A stretch of DNA of 64,000 nucleotides from Ahrensia sp. R2A130 (GTDB lineage: Bacteria; Pseudomonadota; Alphaproteobacteria; Rhizobiales; Rhizobiaceae). Below the pieces are notes generated by a model. The model made no database searches. It was not told where the DNA came from and saw nothing but the letters and a program-made list of their open reading frames with translations. Position 1 is the first letter of the stretch. Every line of letters starts with the position of its first letter. Location: NCBI RefSeq assembly GCF_000179775.1, contig NZ_AEEB01000013.1, positions 1 through 64,000 of the forward strand. Direction: 5' to 3'. The position numbers and the translations under genes were made by a program. Positions 20,001 to 25,820 of the stretch are shown piece by piece.

Positions 20001-21132
20001 CGATATCCTCGACGGTGGTACGGGCGCGGACACTATGTCGGGCGGCACCGGTAACGATATTTACATTGTCGATGATATTGGTGACACCATCACCGAGGAT
20101 GTCGGTGCAGGCTACGATGTGGTTTACACGTCAGCGACGACAACTCTGGGCGACAATGTCGAAGCTGCTATCGTGACGACAGGCGGCGCAGTTGATGTCA
20201 CTGCAAATGACCTCGACAACATCATGTTCGGTAACAGTGGCGACAACGTACTTAGAGGGCTCGCCGGTAACGACGGCATAGCTGCCGGCGCTGGTAACGA
20301 TGTCATTGATGGTGGTACCGGCATCGACGCGATGCGGGGTGGCGATGGCGATGATGTCTACATCGTCGACAATATTGCCGACGTCGTTTCTGAATCTGCT
20401 AACGAAGGTATCGACAGAGTTGAATCGAGCGTGGATTACACGCTCAGCACCGATGTCGAAAATCTGACATTGACCGGGACCGATAATCTTAATGCACGGG
20501 GCAACGCCTTGGACAACACGATTATCGGCAATGATGGTGACAACATGCTGGTTGGTGTCGGTGGTAACGACACGATCCAGGGCGGTGCCGGTAACGATAT
20601 TCTCGGCGCAGACGGAGCCTCGACCCTCTTGGGCGGTACAGGCAATGACACCTACGGCGTCACCGATGCCGCAACCATCGTGACCGAGCTTGCAGGTGAG
20701 GGAGACGATACGGTTTATGCCAGCATCGACTACGTGCTCGGCGACAATCTCGAAGTGCTCATCATGCAGATGGGGGCCACCTCCGCTACGGGTAATGAGT
20801 TGAACAACCAGATCTACGGTACTGCTGGTGATGACATCATTAACGGTGGCGATGGACAGGACTTCCTGGAAGGTTCCGGCGGCAATGACGTCTTCGTCTT
20901 CACGCAGGGCGAAATGGATCTGGACTACATCTCGGCCAGCTTCGACGGTAATGGTGCTGGTCTTGGCGACTCCATCGAGTTTACCGGATACGCTGCTGGT
21001 GCAACGGTAACGCAGGTTGCTGCGAGTGCTGGTGGTTCGGTTTACGAAGTCGATGATGGTGTGAATGCTGCCGAGCAGTTCATCATTCAGGGCACTTATA
21101 TCCTCACAGCCGATGACTACACCTTCAGCTAA
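8065..21132 (+). CDS. Giant secreted composite protein: beta-helix, RTX, VCBS/cadherin, delta-60 and PPC-like regions (4355 aa)
   Basis: This is a single uninterrupted 4355-residue frame. Rough order: two parallel beta-helix regions (about 16-190 and 298-620, each opening with an AAIDAA..GDTI motif); RTX nonapeptides GGxGxDxxx at about 632-676, 779-822 and 902-959; VCBS domains ending in GTNDAPV (about 1060-1410); seven delta-60 type repeats (1423-1809); more VCBS (1816-2142); a PPC/DVUA0089-like domain (2151-2306); VCBS domains (2315-3245), one with a helix-rich insert (about 2631-2827); RTX (3248-3429); cadherin-like repeats (3433-3942); a C-terminal RTX block (3943-4272) with NDxYxVDxxxD units; and a glycine-poor C terminus resembling a type I secretion signal. 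No N-terminal signal peptide and no cysteine were noticed. The ATG at 8065 has AAGGA upstream; the frame opens 13 codons earlier. The likely role is a calcium-dependent exported adhesin or a glycan-acting surface protein. No type I exporter genes are in the window. Confidence 0.9.
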   Translation: MTITVSSTGTTTYATIQTAIDAATAGDTINLSNSGSPYILTSTLNVNIGVAIVGESEGGVVINASAIDGYGVKIDADGASMASLTVQGPAAGGSGGNYGIKIQPASGLLATGRIENVSLTDVTVKGSTTTEIDVNGGNNISFTRVTADGENTGGNGFALTDTANVTLTDIETLDNNWGSVALYSANGFYDQTTGDITFAGIYTASEPVKIYAQDSSATTNLGTVDLPGSFPVNGAGIPTGFQIKFAVGSDTPASFFFETKVDADTALAAFEAGAPGTSQVAAITAPDGSFIVNSGMSLQAAIDAAQPGDTITVAAGTFAGDIVVDKALTINGANVGTEGADGARVAESIITGTITLVSDDVTIDGFEFDTVNTSIRDGATGTDSYSNITIQNNDFVGLDADGNQFIANGFGLGGSSTAVASNWTITQNNFTGLNGNDATAVTLFNIDGVTFTDNVIDHDDAGAGGRRGVNLDGTTDVTFSGNNISLGLVDPKGTQADFDAGAYGLQVSMSERGSSDISVTGNIFDGGYDGIVTLGNGDLSNLVIDNNDFTNSFFAIRPQAGTNGPAGSINGLTITNNTFDDQEALLGAVRLTGADAYTGVDISSNTFIGAGSNILLAADSIELAGPLVGSQNADRLQGGAGNDFIDGGDGDDRITLGDGNDVGLGGNGDDTIIAGMGGGNDYIDGGNNGALGDTVTYPSITAATDMVVDLRGENRSGTTINGVDVDTAFAGQDINGVGYATNLPASSTEASLLSGILPGGAADPVIGVDILKDIENATSGAGDDILIGNSGNNILDGGEGDDTLIGLEGADTLLGGDGNDTFKLGSTAINNQGNGADHIDGGDGIDTVDYSDQTDPGQAVNVDFQGIGSVTSSTGADGVSRQIDGSSNSGGFDSFDNIENIIGSAGGDTLSGDGGENRIEGGSGSDIISGRAGDDVFVGGSGNDTIDGGIGNDEVVYETGTAVDGMAVQTGATLTVNSAFGTAGGTEGTDTISQAETIRFQATGDDAFEVDASDIVIDIDANGNALVFAQNDDDNAVSELGSDDDGSGTANDFLPGTTSNIATGNVLDNDINIDDDGGSIVTDDIERVTLIEFNGTITAVAFGDIEVSVGTYGDLSISSSGGFTYTLDTAKTEALDENDSLTESFIYTVDDGSGNPRTATVSFDITGTNDAPVIAFAAGENSGSVTEQALDGDGVEDSAGTPTATGTLTVSDVDADDNTGNDNWSVQVGTGQTAGANENEVLGDYGTFVIDENGGWTYTIDQTKADQLDDLDVPTESFTVRVTDGQGGYDEQDVVITVNGSNDAPRAEDATGATDQDSTVVIAPTVVDPEGDTLGYNWDLVGTNGGTLIAGSGSNGANFGEFLFDANGEFDDLAAGEIRDTTFTYTAIDDLGARDTQTVTVTVTGTNDAPVISVDAGSTFGSGTGIVTTNLPSSTAESVALLSDGSFLAAGLSNSGNNNFALVKYDSSGEPDTNFGTGGVVITDLGGNDIGKAVDTLADGSIFVGGYRASTSRDFYVAKYDADGSPDLNYGSAGTGIASIGIVNHEDVFDIIALPDGSVLAAGRSYNGSQWDFGLAKFDPDGDPDTGFGGGDGIVTADVGASVDFGISLTVLPDGSIVVGGRTGGSPQDSGLVKFTPAGVLDTSFGTAGVVVTDTTGTGANDAIETLISLSDGSIVAVSQTGANFTLSKYDSDGNPFSGFGTGGIATSDISGNEYSKSVIELADGSLLVAGRAVGGSSNDFGIAKYDGVTGALDTSFGTGGYALVDIGSNTNDEANDLVELPDGSIIVVGKGGNSFATIKLNPDGSLATGLSGANSIAATVNEDDDADAGSGTADLAATGTLTVSDADTSDVVTAAVTAVTASTGAGTISITGTGAAQTVDSVNISNADLLALLTVDPTNVLDGTETTDQLTWNFEDEQGRFDFLDLNDSLTLTYTITVTDDATPAASDTQEVTITVTGTNDGPVANADTNSVTELGTIVTLDTGAFATQASNGATPTVTGEVIIGDSDGSTADTDADADDTIVVNGAETGTETDPTQVDAATFAVNAQTTQTNAAGEADGGRFNATVGEFAVDGTYGVLFISDDGSYRYELDNTRASTDALDTGVTVDEVFTYRITDGQGAESVSTLSVNVTGTNDAPVAGNDALGSAGFTGIVIDADGEPNDNIFTAQNIDSAFVLLADPNVQDSATEPHVSIVGTGDNTQDVFEFTVANPGTRFVFDIDFGDEAGANSTDVDLSLRVLDSNGIELGASNDSISPVDAGSADSRDPNIDLVIANAGTYFVRVYDDFGVVPAGTTYTLHITQYGATAPIGGGGAYSDEDEVATITAAELLANDTDVDAAPEALTIVALGEETQTDLATSTLSITTQQGATATLNAGTQEIAYDPTASTTVQALANDETITDSFTYIIEDDDGARSIATVEVVVQGRNDQPTIVSADTVDDGDAATNESGDNVENASFEETNASVSADGSFAIADVDTSDEVTASVTQVVVNNDGTMSTVSAGSTTGVLVANNITDAQALAMLSLLPAAAVIGGSATAGTLDWTFDSAVTGLDSSLAAFDFLDDGDVLTLTYTVQVDDGNGFSGDADNEDSTATETVTITITGSNDAPVLEADGNTTVVDGVTIGTAKLTGTVGEPGDISGIEAAGINGAAGQVSLEPAAGLVTPEMEADVQSILANPGQMSFDTSFGELTAELGGNVEQAFAVAWDILDEAYVNAAPTSVPAIDEAFVRLGIEYAEYLDNGGTAFTDVTAKYTEDNGDADSTPQRDQSLHDNLLGNLADASINARFSGTISSELKGLRDAVNVDLATRAVYSGNQGDTRLSDARDVDADSGYLTSASGTIVFTDLDADDTPAISIDNTPTNIVAVYSAGTLTPAQETALKTMIVIDPVGGEPGANNGAVGWTYSVDPGDIDFLAHGESVTLTYNVTATDDAAATANQTLTVTIAGSNDAPIVYADGDAVSVNGTEVTADLTGSVTEIVDLAASEGSVQTTDGIVIFTDVDLSDAPTVSIGDPAITYLPNDGISTLDGTQVTALTADLTLVPSGGQPGTNDGSVGWTYTIGDDDLDFLAAGEVVTVTYPVTVSDGNGGVDTQEITVTITGTNDAPTFTSLDQISAVTEDIGVMSGDLVAEDALDFTDVDFTDTHTASVDAVAAVSASATVDTSDPAYTALVGTLQNALIAVVSTADGAGGTGTVGTTFTVSNSAVQFLDQDQTVTAVYTIDITDSQNAGAVATRTVTITINGANEIVIGTGDDDFITANGSYANTPGGTAASRAGYNLGEEIDGLAGDDIIYAGGGDDDVTGGAGDDFIYGGSGDDEIELLIGDGAADVDPGAAATTIPDDTGNDFIFAGSGDDTIAAGAGNDEIDGGTGVDVVIFSGERSEYTIELDGEDILVSGPNGNDVISNVETFRFSDGMTGTVDLSTADLFGPEFSGNVPQISTSEDAGVTGVIPVAVDADGDVVTYSLATADGGALNGDVTLDLNAGTYTYTPDANFNGSDSFTITATSTGASGVPTVSTMTVGITVDPENDVPVIADFAGTITLVEGNGPTTAVATADGNDTADGGAVSYAILEGNDDGLFEIDDATGVITLTRVINDAEVGDRTLSIAVIDEDGAINGTDLVVTINNGNDNPTVSIAVQSAGATEDDAFVYTLPDGLFSDADGDTLSYSIDAAAIDAGVVIDTVTGAITWTPDNDDVGSLPVVITASDGITGSTPATATLTINVANTNDAPVAVDDTASGAEDTQITIDVLSNDTDPDMDALFITSAESADGTVGIVGGQLVFNPNPDFFGTATVTYTISDGDMTTTAQAIVTVNSTNDAPVAAIDGPFGLNENVAATLAVTANDLDADGDTLVVSSIAGLTIADVSGLKNLTAADLTELDSYLTASAGDILFDPGAGIPSGVESVFDRLDPGDTAELRVTYTVSDGEGGTDEAVATIIVNGLREQILGTPDPDLLVGTDYQDQLTGLASNDTLVGADGNDILDGGTGADTMSGGTGNDIYIVDDIGDTITEDVGAGYDVVYTSATTTLGDNVEAAIVTTGGAVDVTANDLDNIMFGNSGDNVLRGLAGNDGIAAGAGNDVIDGGTGIDAMRGGDGDDVYIVDNIADVVSESANEGIDRVESSVDYTLSTDVENLTLTGTDNLNARGNALDNTIIGNDGDNMLVGVGGNDTIQGGAGNDILGADGASTLLGGTGNDTYGVTDAATIVTELAGEGDDTVYASIDYVLGDNLEVLIMQMGATSATGNELNNQIYGTAGDDIINGGDGQDFLEGSGGNDVFVFTQGEMDLDYISASFDGNGAGLGDSIEFTGYAAGATVTQVAASAGGSVYEVDDGVNAAEQFIIQGTYILTADDYTFS

Positions 21133-21158
21133 GGCAGCCATTGTCTTCAACGAACCGA

Positions 21159-21189
21159 AGGCACCCTGCGTAAGCGGGGTGCCTTTTTC
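21159..21189 (+). terminator. Intrinsic terminator of the giant gene
   Basis: An 11-bp stem with one G-T wobble (AGGCACCCTGC / GCGGGGTGCCT) and a GTAA loop is followed by TTTTTC, 27 bp after the stop codon. Confidence 0.92.
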
Positions 21190-21274
21190 TTTGTGCTTTT
21201 ACGATTGAAGCCGAAGCTTTACGAAGATTGGCCGTGCTAGACAGGGCGTCTAGCGACAGATGAAGGGTGAGAAT

Positions 21275-22189
21275 ATGTTGGATTGTCTGGCCATTGGTGA
21301 GGTGATGGCGGAACTCCGGCGCGACGTTAATGGCGACTTTAGCGTTGGTTTTGCAGGCGATACATTTAACACCGCCGTCTATTGCAGGCGTGCGCTGGGC
21401 GCTTCCGGATCAGTTGCTTACATGACGCGGCTGGGTTTGGACCCGCTGTCGTATAGCGCAGAAGCTTTGGCACGCTCCGAAGATCTCAACACCGAATTTA
21501 TCGAGCGGACTGAACAGGCGCAGATCGGGATTTATAGCGTTGCGACGGATGATCAGGGGGAACGCAGCTTCTCTTACTGGCGTGACCGGTCAGCCGCTCG
21601 TGGTTTGTTTGCTGATGCCTCGTCTCACGTCTTACTTCCGAAAGCCCGGATAGTTTATCTGTCGGGTATCACACTGGCGATTATGCCGTCTGATGCCCGG
21701 CAACGGTTGATGGACGCTCTTGAAGGTTTGTCGAAGTCAGGAAGCGCGCTGGTGGCATTCGACTCCAACTACCGTCCGGCATTGTGGGAGGACGTCGAAA
21801 CCGCCCGCGCCGTGATGCGCCATATGTGGGACATCGCCGATATCGCCTTGCCATCGCTCGACGACGAGTTGGCCCTGTTTGGTGAGTCTGACGAAGCAGC
21901 GGTTTTTGAAAGGTTCAGTCGGGGAAGTTGGACGGCCTGCGCGATCAAACGAGGTGAAAAGGGGCCTGTCTCGCCAAACCTGAATTCGGATGCGCTTCCA
22001 GAGTTCAGACCTGCCTCGAAAGTTCATGACACAACGGCTGCCGGAGACAGTTTCAACGGCGGGTATCTGGCGGCCTTTTTGCGTGGTGAAGGCGAGGCTA
22101 CCTGTCTGCTTGCCGGTCACGATCTCGCATCTCAGGTGGTGCAATATCCCGGTGCGATTGTCTGCGCCGATGCCATCGCGAAAGGCTGA
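21275..22189 (+). CDS. kdgK: PfkB-family sugar kinase, probable 2-dehydro-3-deoxygluconokinase
   Basis: This 304-residue PfkB carbohydrate kinase has the C-terminal signature DTTAAGDSFNGGYLAAFL near residue 252, including the AGD catalytic aspartate. The N-terminal segment (CLAIGEVMAEL, then VGFAGDTFNTAVYCRR) matches KDG kinases, which phosphorylate 2-keto-3-deoxygluconate to KDPG in the cytosol. An ATG at 21260 is also in frame. The ATG at 21275 is preferred because AAGGGTGAG sits just upstream and the conserved core starts there. No uronate or Entner-Doudoroff genes are adjacent, so the exact substrate within the PfkB family is inferred from sequence resemblance only. Confidence 0.82.
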   Translation: MLDCLAIGEVMAELRRDVNGDFSVGFAGDTFNTAVYCRRALGASGSVAYMTRLGLDPLSYSAEALARSEDLNTEFIERTEQAQIGIYSVATDDQGERSFSYWRDRSAARGLFADASSHVLLPKARIVYLSGITLAIMPSDARQRLMDALEGLSKSGSALVAFDSNYRPALWEDVETARAVMRHMWDIADIALPSLDDELALFGESDEAAVFERFSRGSWTACAIKRGEKGPVSPNLNSDALPEFRPASKVHDTTAAGDSFNGGYLAAFLRGEGEATCLLAGHDLASQVVQYPGAIVCADAIAKG

Positions 22190-22312
22190 TTGCCGGTGAA
22201 GATCGACTTCTAGCTTCAACGAAAGTTGCGCGACGATCCGACCCAAAAGGATGCTTGAGCTTACGGAAAAGCAGGCGCAGGTTCATTTCATATTGATGCG
22301 TCGGAGAATGTC

Positions 22313-23767
22313 GTGGAATTTTTGTCCAGTTTGGATGCTGTGCTTTTGGCCCGTATCCAGTTTGCTTTTACAGTGTCTTTTCACTTTCTCTTTCCGGCCT
22401 TCACAATAGGTCTGGCCAGCTTTCTGGCCGTTCTGAATGCACTCTACCTTTGGAAAGGTGATCATAAATATCTGGAATTGTTCAGATATTGGGTGAAGAT
22501 CTTTGCACTTGCCTTTGCCATGGGCGTCGTGTCCGGCATCGTCATGAGCTATCAGTTTGGGACCAATTGGTCAGTTTTCTCAGACAAGGCGGGACCGGTC
22601 ATTGGCGCACCGATGGCCTATGAGGTGCTGTCGGCATTCTTCCTCGAAGCCGGCTTTTTGGGAATCATGCTGTTTGGCCGTGAACGGGTTGGGCCGAGGT
22701 TGCACATGTTCGCCACTGCGCTGGTCGCTTTCGGCACATTTTTTTCGGCCTTTTGGATTCTTTCCGTCAACTCATGGATGCATACGCCTGCAGGCTTCGA
22801 GATCGACGCGGTGACGGGGCAATTCTTGCCAACAGATTTTTGGCAGGTCGTCTTCAACCCATCTTTCCCGTATCGCCTGCTGCACACGGTAACGGCGGCT
22901 TATCTGACCACGGCGTTTATCGTTGGCGGCGTGGGAGCATTCCATTTGCTTCGCAGCTGGCGTGCTGGCCAATCGCCATCAGAGGCGACGAAGACCATGT
23001 TCTCCATGGCCATGTGGATGGCGGCAATCGTTGCACCGATCCAGATCGTGTTGGGCGACCTCCACGGACTGAACACGCTGGAGCATCAGCCGGCCAAGGT
23101 CATGGCGATGGAAGGGCACTATAAGTCTTATCCCGAAGGTGGGCCGCTATATCTGTTTGGCATTCCCAATGATGAGACGCAGACGCTGGATTACGCTTTC
23201 GGTATCCCGAAGCTCTCGTCGCTCATTTTGAAGCACGACCTGAATGCACCACTGGATGGCCTCGACACAATCGATGACGATAAGCAGCCACCGGTCGGCA
23301 TCGTGTTCTGGTCCTTCCGCATCATGATTGCGATTGGGATGGGTATGCTTGGCATAGGCTTGTGGTCGCTGTGGGCTAGGTTCAGGGGCACGCTGTTCGA
23401 GTCGCCCTGGCTACATCGCTCTGCGGTATTGATGGCGCCTTCCGGACTAGTCGCGGTTCTTGCTGGTTGGGTAACGACCGAAGTGGGCCGACAGCCCTAT
23501 ACGGTCTACGGTTATCTCACGACTGCAGATTCAGTTGCTCCACTGGCAGCACCTGCGGTCGCAACATCATTGGTTGCCTTCATCGTGGTCTATTTTGCGC
23601 TCTTCGGTGCAGGCACATTCTACATTCTTCGCCTCATGTCCAAGGCTCCGAAATACGACGAGCCATCTATGGAGGATGTGGTGGAAGGGCCAACCAGAAC
23701 TGCTGGTATTACGCCTGTTCAAGAGGAGCTCGCCCGTCGTGATGCTGCTCCTGTGGCGGGGGAATAG
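22313..23767 (+). CDS. cydA: Cytochrome bd-type (CIO) ubiquinol oxidase subunit I
   Basis: Subunit I of cytochrome bd oxidase carries the haems and the quinol site in the inner membrane. The 484-residue protein opens with ARIQFAFTVSFHFLFPAFTIG, which contains the haem-ligand histidine His24. It also contains LSAFFLEAGFLGIMLFG, NSWMHTPAG and the quinol-site segment LNTLEHQPAKVMAMEG. It is shorter than the 522-residue E. coli CydA because of a short Q-loop, which is typical of cyanide-insensitive CIO (CioA) enzymes. The start is GTG with GGAG 6 bases upstream. cydB begins 2 bp after the stop. No CydDC assembly transporter lies nearby. Confidence 0.95.
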   Translation: MEFLSSLDAVLLARIQFAFTVSFHFLFPAFTIGLASFLAVLNALYLWKGDHKYLELFRYWVKIFALAFAMGVVSGIVMSYQFGTNWSVFSDKAGPVIGAPMAYEVLSAFFLEAGFLGIMLFGRERVGPRLHMFATALVAFGTFFSAFWILSVNSWMHTPAGFEIDAVTGQFLPTDFWQVVFNPSFPYRLLHTVTAAYLTTAFIVGGVGAFHLLRSWRAGQSPSEATKTMFSMAMWMAAIVAPIQIVLGDLHGLNTLEHQPAKVMAMEGHYKSYPEGGPLYLFGIPNDETQTLDYAFGIPKLSSLILKHDLNAPLDGLDTIDDDKQPPVGIVFWSFRIMIAIGMGMLGIGLWSLWARFRGTLFESPWLHRSAVLMAPSGLVAVLAGWVTTEVGRQPYTVYGYLTTADSVAPLAAPAVATSLVAFIVVYFALFGAGTFYILRLMSKAPKYDEPSMEDVVEGPTRTAGITPVQEELARRDAAPVAGE

Positions 23768-23769
23768 AC

Positions 23770-24801
23770 ATGCAGATCACGGAAGGATTTTCCCTCGACC
23801 TCACCACCACATGGGCGTTCATAATTGCCTTTGCGGTTTATGTGTATGTCATCCTCGATGGCTTCGATCTTGGCCTTGGTATGCTGTTTGCAATCGAGCC
23901 GGATCGCAAGAATCGTGACGTGATGATGAACTCTGTCGCGCCGGTTTGGGATGGCAACGAAACATGGTTGGTTCTTGGGGGCGGCGGCTTGTTCGCGGCT
24001 TTTCCGTTGGCCTATGCGCTAATTTTACCGGCGCTTTACGTGCCCATTACCGCAATGTTGCTGGCGCTTATTTTCCGTGGAGTGGCCTTTGAATTCCGCT
24101 GGCGGACCGAGCGCTGGCGGGGTGTGTGGGACATCTCGTTTATTGCCGGTTCAACGGTTGCATCCTTCTCGCAGGGCGTAGCGCTAGGTGCCTTCCTGCA
24201 AGGCATCAACGTCGATGAGGCCGCTCGAGCATATGGCGGCGGCTGGTATGATTGGCTCACACCATTTTCTCTCACCGTCGGTGCTGCTGTAGTCGTTGGT
24301 TACATGTTGTTGGGCGCGACATGGTTGGTCATGAAAACTGAAGGGCCATTGCAGGAACGCATGCGTTCGCGGGCTTGGGCATTTGGCCTCATCACGATGG
24401 CGTTCATCGGGGTGGTATCGCTTTGGACGCCATTCCTGCAGGACGGCTATTTCGCCCGCTGGTTTGAGGGCTGGGGCGTCGCACTTTCTATCGCGGTTGC
24501 TGCTGTGGTCGTTGTGATTGCAGTGCTTATGTTTTTGTCGCTGCGGGTTCATCACCACGAGTACCGGCCGTTCGTGCTTGCACTTGCGCTGTTTGCCGTG
24601 TGTTTCGTTGGTCTTGGTATCTGCGTGTTTCCTTACATCGTACCAACGCAGATCACGATTTATGAGGCAGCAGCACCTGCTGCGAGCCAAATATTCATGC
24701 TGGTGGGCGCGTCCGTCCTCATCCCACTGATCTTGATCTACACCGCTTATGCCTATTGGGTGTTTCGCGGCAAAATCGACCCGAATGAGGGCTATCACTG
24801 A
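23770..24801 (+). CDS. cydB: Cytochrome bd-type (CIO) ubiquinol oxidase subunit II
   Basis: The 343-residue membrane subunit II partners CydA. Visible family features are the N-terminal WAFIIAFAVYVYVILDGFDLG, the APVWDGNETWLVLGGG motif, FRGVAFEFRWR, and many hydrophobic segments through to IYTAYAYWVFRGK. The ATG has GGGGGA upstream, overlapping the end of cydA. The stop overlaps the start of the small DUF2474 gene (TGATG), so the three are probably translationally coupled. Confidence 0.95.
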   Translation: MQITEGFSLDLTTTWAFIIAFAVYVYVILDGFDLGLGMLFAIEPDRKNRDVMMNSVAPVWDGNETWLVLGGGGLFAAFPLAYALILPALYVPITAMLLALIFRGVAFEFRWRTERWRGVWDISFIAGSTVASFSQGVALGAFLQGINVDEAARAYGGGWYDWLTPFSLTVGAAVVVGYMLLGATWLVMKTEGPLQERMRSRAWAFGLITMAFIGVVSLWTPFLQDGYFARWFEGWGVALSIAVAAVVVVIAVLMFLSLRVHHHEYRPFVLALALFAVCFVGLGICVFPYIVPTQITIYEAAAPAASQIFMLVGASVLIPLILIYTAYAYWVFRGKIDPNEGYH

Positions 24802-24932
24802 TGGCGCAACCGCGTTCACCGCAAACCACATCTACCGCGCGTCGGCTGGCCTGGTTTGCGGCACTGTGGTTGGCATCGGTCGTGGTGCTGGGCGTGGTGG
24901 CTTTCATCATCAAGGCGTGGCTTGGCGTTTGA
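24801..24932 (+). CDS. DUF2474-type small third subunit of cytochrome bd oxidase (43 aa)
   Basis: This 43-residue single-pass protein, MAQPRSPQTTSTARRLAWFA followed by a hydrophobic helix and IKAWLGV, starts inside the cydB stop codon. The arginine pair, the W in the first half and one transmembrane helix match DUF2474/CydX-like peptides that stabilise bd oxidases. It was too short for routine gene finding but is supported by the overlap and the composition. The assignment is by position and shape; the peptide is too short for a firm family call. Confidence 0.8.
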   Translation: MAQPRSPQTTSTARRLAWFAALWLASVVVLGVVAFIIKAWLGV

Positions 24933-25006
24933 GCCATGTTTTTCGTTCGGGCTTGTCCTGATCGAACGTGATGCAGATGATACCGGCTCCCGCTTGGAGA
25001 CCGAAC

Positions 25007-25762
25007 ATGATGCCTATCACTGAGACTGCCTTTGCAGGCAAAACCGTCGTCATAACTGGTGCGGGTCGTGGCATCGGCCATGCGGTCGCCGGTGCATTTT
25101 CGCAAGCTGGTGCGCGTGTGTTGGCCCATTCGGGACGGGCCGGAACGGCTGGCCTTTTGGACGGTTTATGCGCCGATTGTTTCGAGGCAGATTTCACGCA
25201 GTCCGAAGACGTGCAGGCCTTCATCGATTGGACGCTCGGTCAGACGGAACAGGTCGATGTTCTTATCAATAATGCAGGCACGATGATGGGGCGGTTTCCT
25301 GCGGATAGTTTATCGGATGATGACTACGACGCGTTGGTCGCTCTCAATCAGACTGCTGTGGTGAAGGTGACGCGAGGCTTGATACCTGCGCTTCGGAAAT
25401 CCGATGCGGGCGCGATCATCAACACGGTATCGATTTCTGCGCTCACCGGCGGAAGCCCGGGATCATCCATCTACAGCGCGACAAAGGCCTTTGTCGGCAC
25501 CTACACACGGGCGCTGGCACGAGAACTCGCGCCGGATGGTATCCGCGCGAATGCTGTGTCACCCGGTACCATCGAAACTGATTTTCACGAGCGCTATTCG
25601 TCTGCTGAGAAGCTTGCCGCGACCGCGAAAGCGGTGCCGCTTCAACGGCTGGGAACGCCGGAAGATTGTGCGCCAGCCTATCTGTTTCTCGCGCACCCGA
25701 AACTGTCTGGTTACATCACCGGCCAGACTATCGAGATCAATGGCGGACAACTGATCGTATGA
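25007..25762 (+). CDS. Short-chain dehydrogenase/reductase (SDR) oxidoreductase
   Basis: This classical SDR of 251 residues has the cofactor motif TGAGRGIGHAV near the N terminus, the structural NNAG, the catalytic YSATK (with the serine in INTVSISALTGG), the PG segment NAVSPGTIETDF, and the C-terminal GYITGQTIEINGGQ. The substrate is not predictable from sequence. The frame opens at a GTG at 24968. The ATG at 25007 is preferred because GGAG sits 7 bases upstream and little of the fold precedes it; the next codon is also ATG. The gene is followed by a bidirectional terminator shared with the convergent glycerol transporter operon. Confidence 0.88.
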   Translation: MMPITETAFAGKTVVITGAGRGIGHAVAGAFSQAGARVLAHSGRAGTAGLLDGLCADCFEADFTQSEDVQAFIDWTLGQTEQVDVLINNAGTMMGRFPADSLSDDDYDALVALNQTAVVKVTRGLIPALRKSDAGAIINTVSISALTGGSPGSSIYSATKAFVGTYTRALARELAPDGIRANAVSPGTIETDFHERYSSAEKLAATAKAVPLQRLGTPEDCAPAYLFLAHPKLSGYITGQTIEINGGQLIV

Positions 25763-25768
25763 ACAAAA

Positions 25769-25792
25769 AAGGCCCGCATCGCTGCGGGCCTT
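25769..25792. terminator. Bidirectional intrinsic terminator
   Basis: A perfect 10-bp stem (AAGGCCCGCA / TGCGGGCCTT) has a TCGC loop, with an A-run on one side and a T-rich tail on the other. It sits between the convergent SDR gene and glpV and can serve both strands. Confidence 0.85.
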
Positions 25793-25820
25793 CTCGTTTG
25801 TCAGACCGTCAGTTGGGCGC

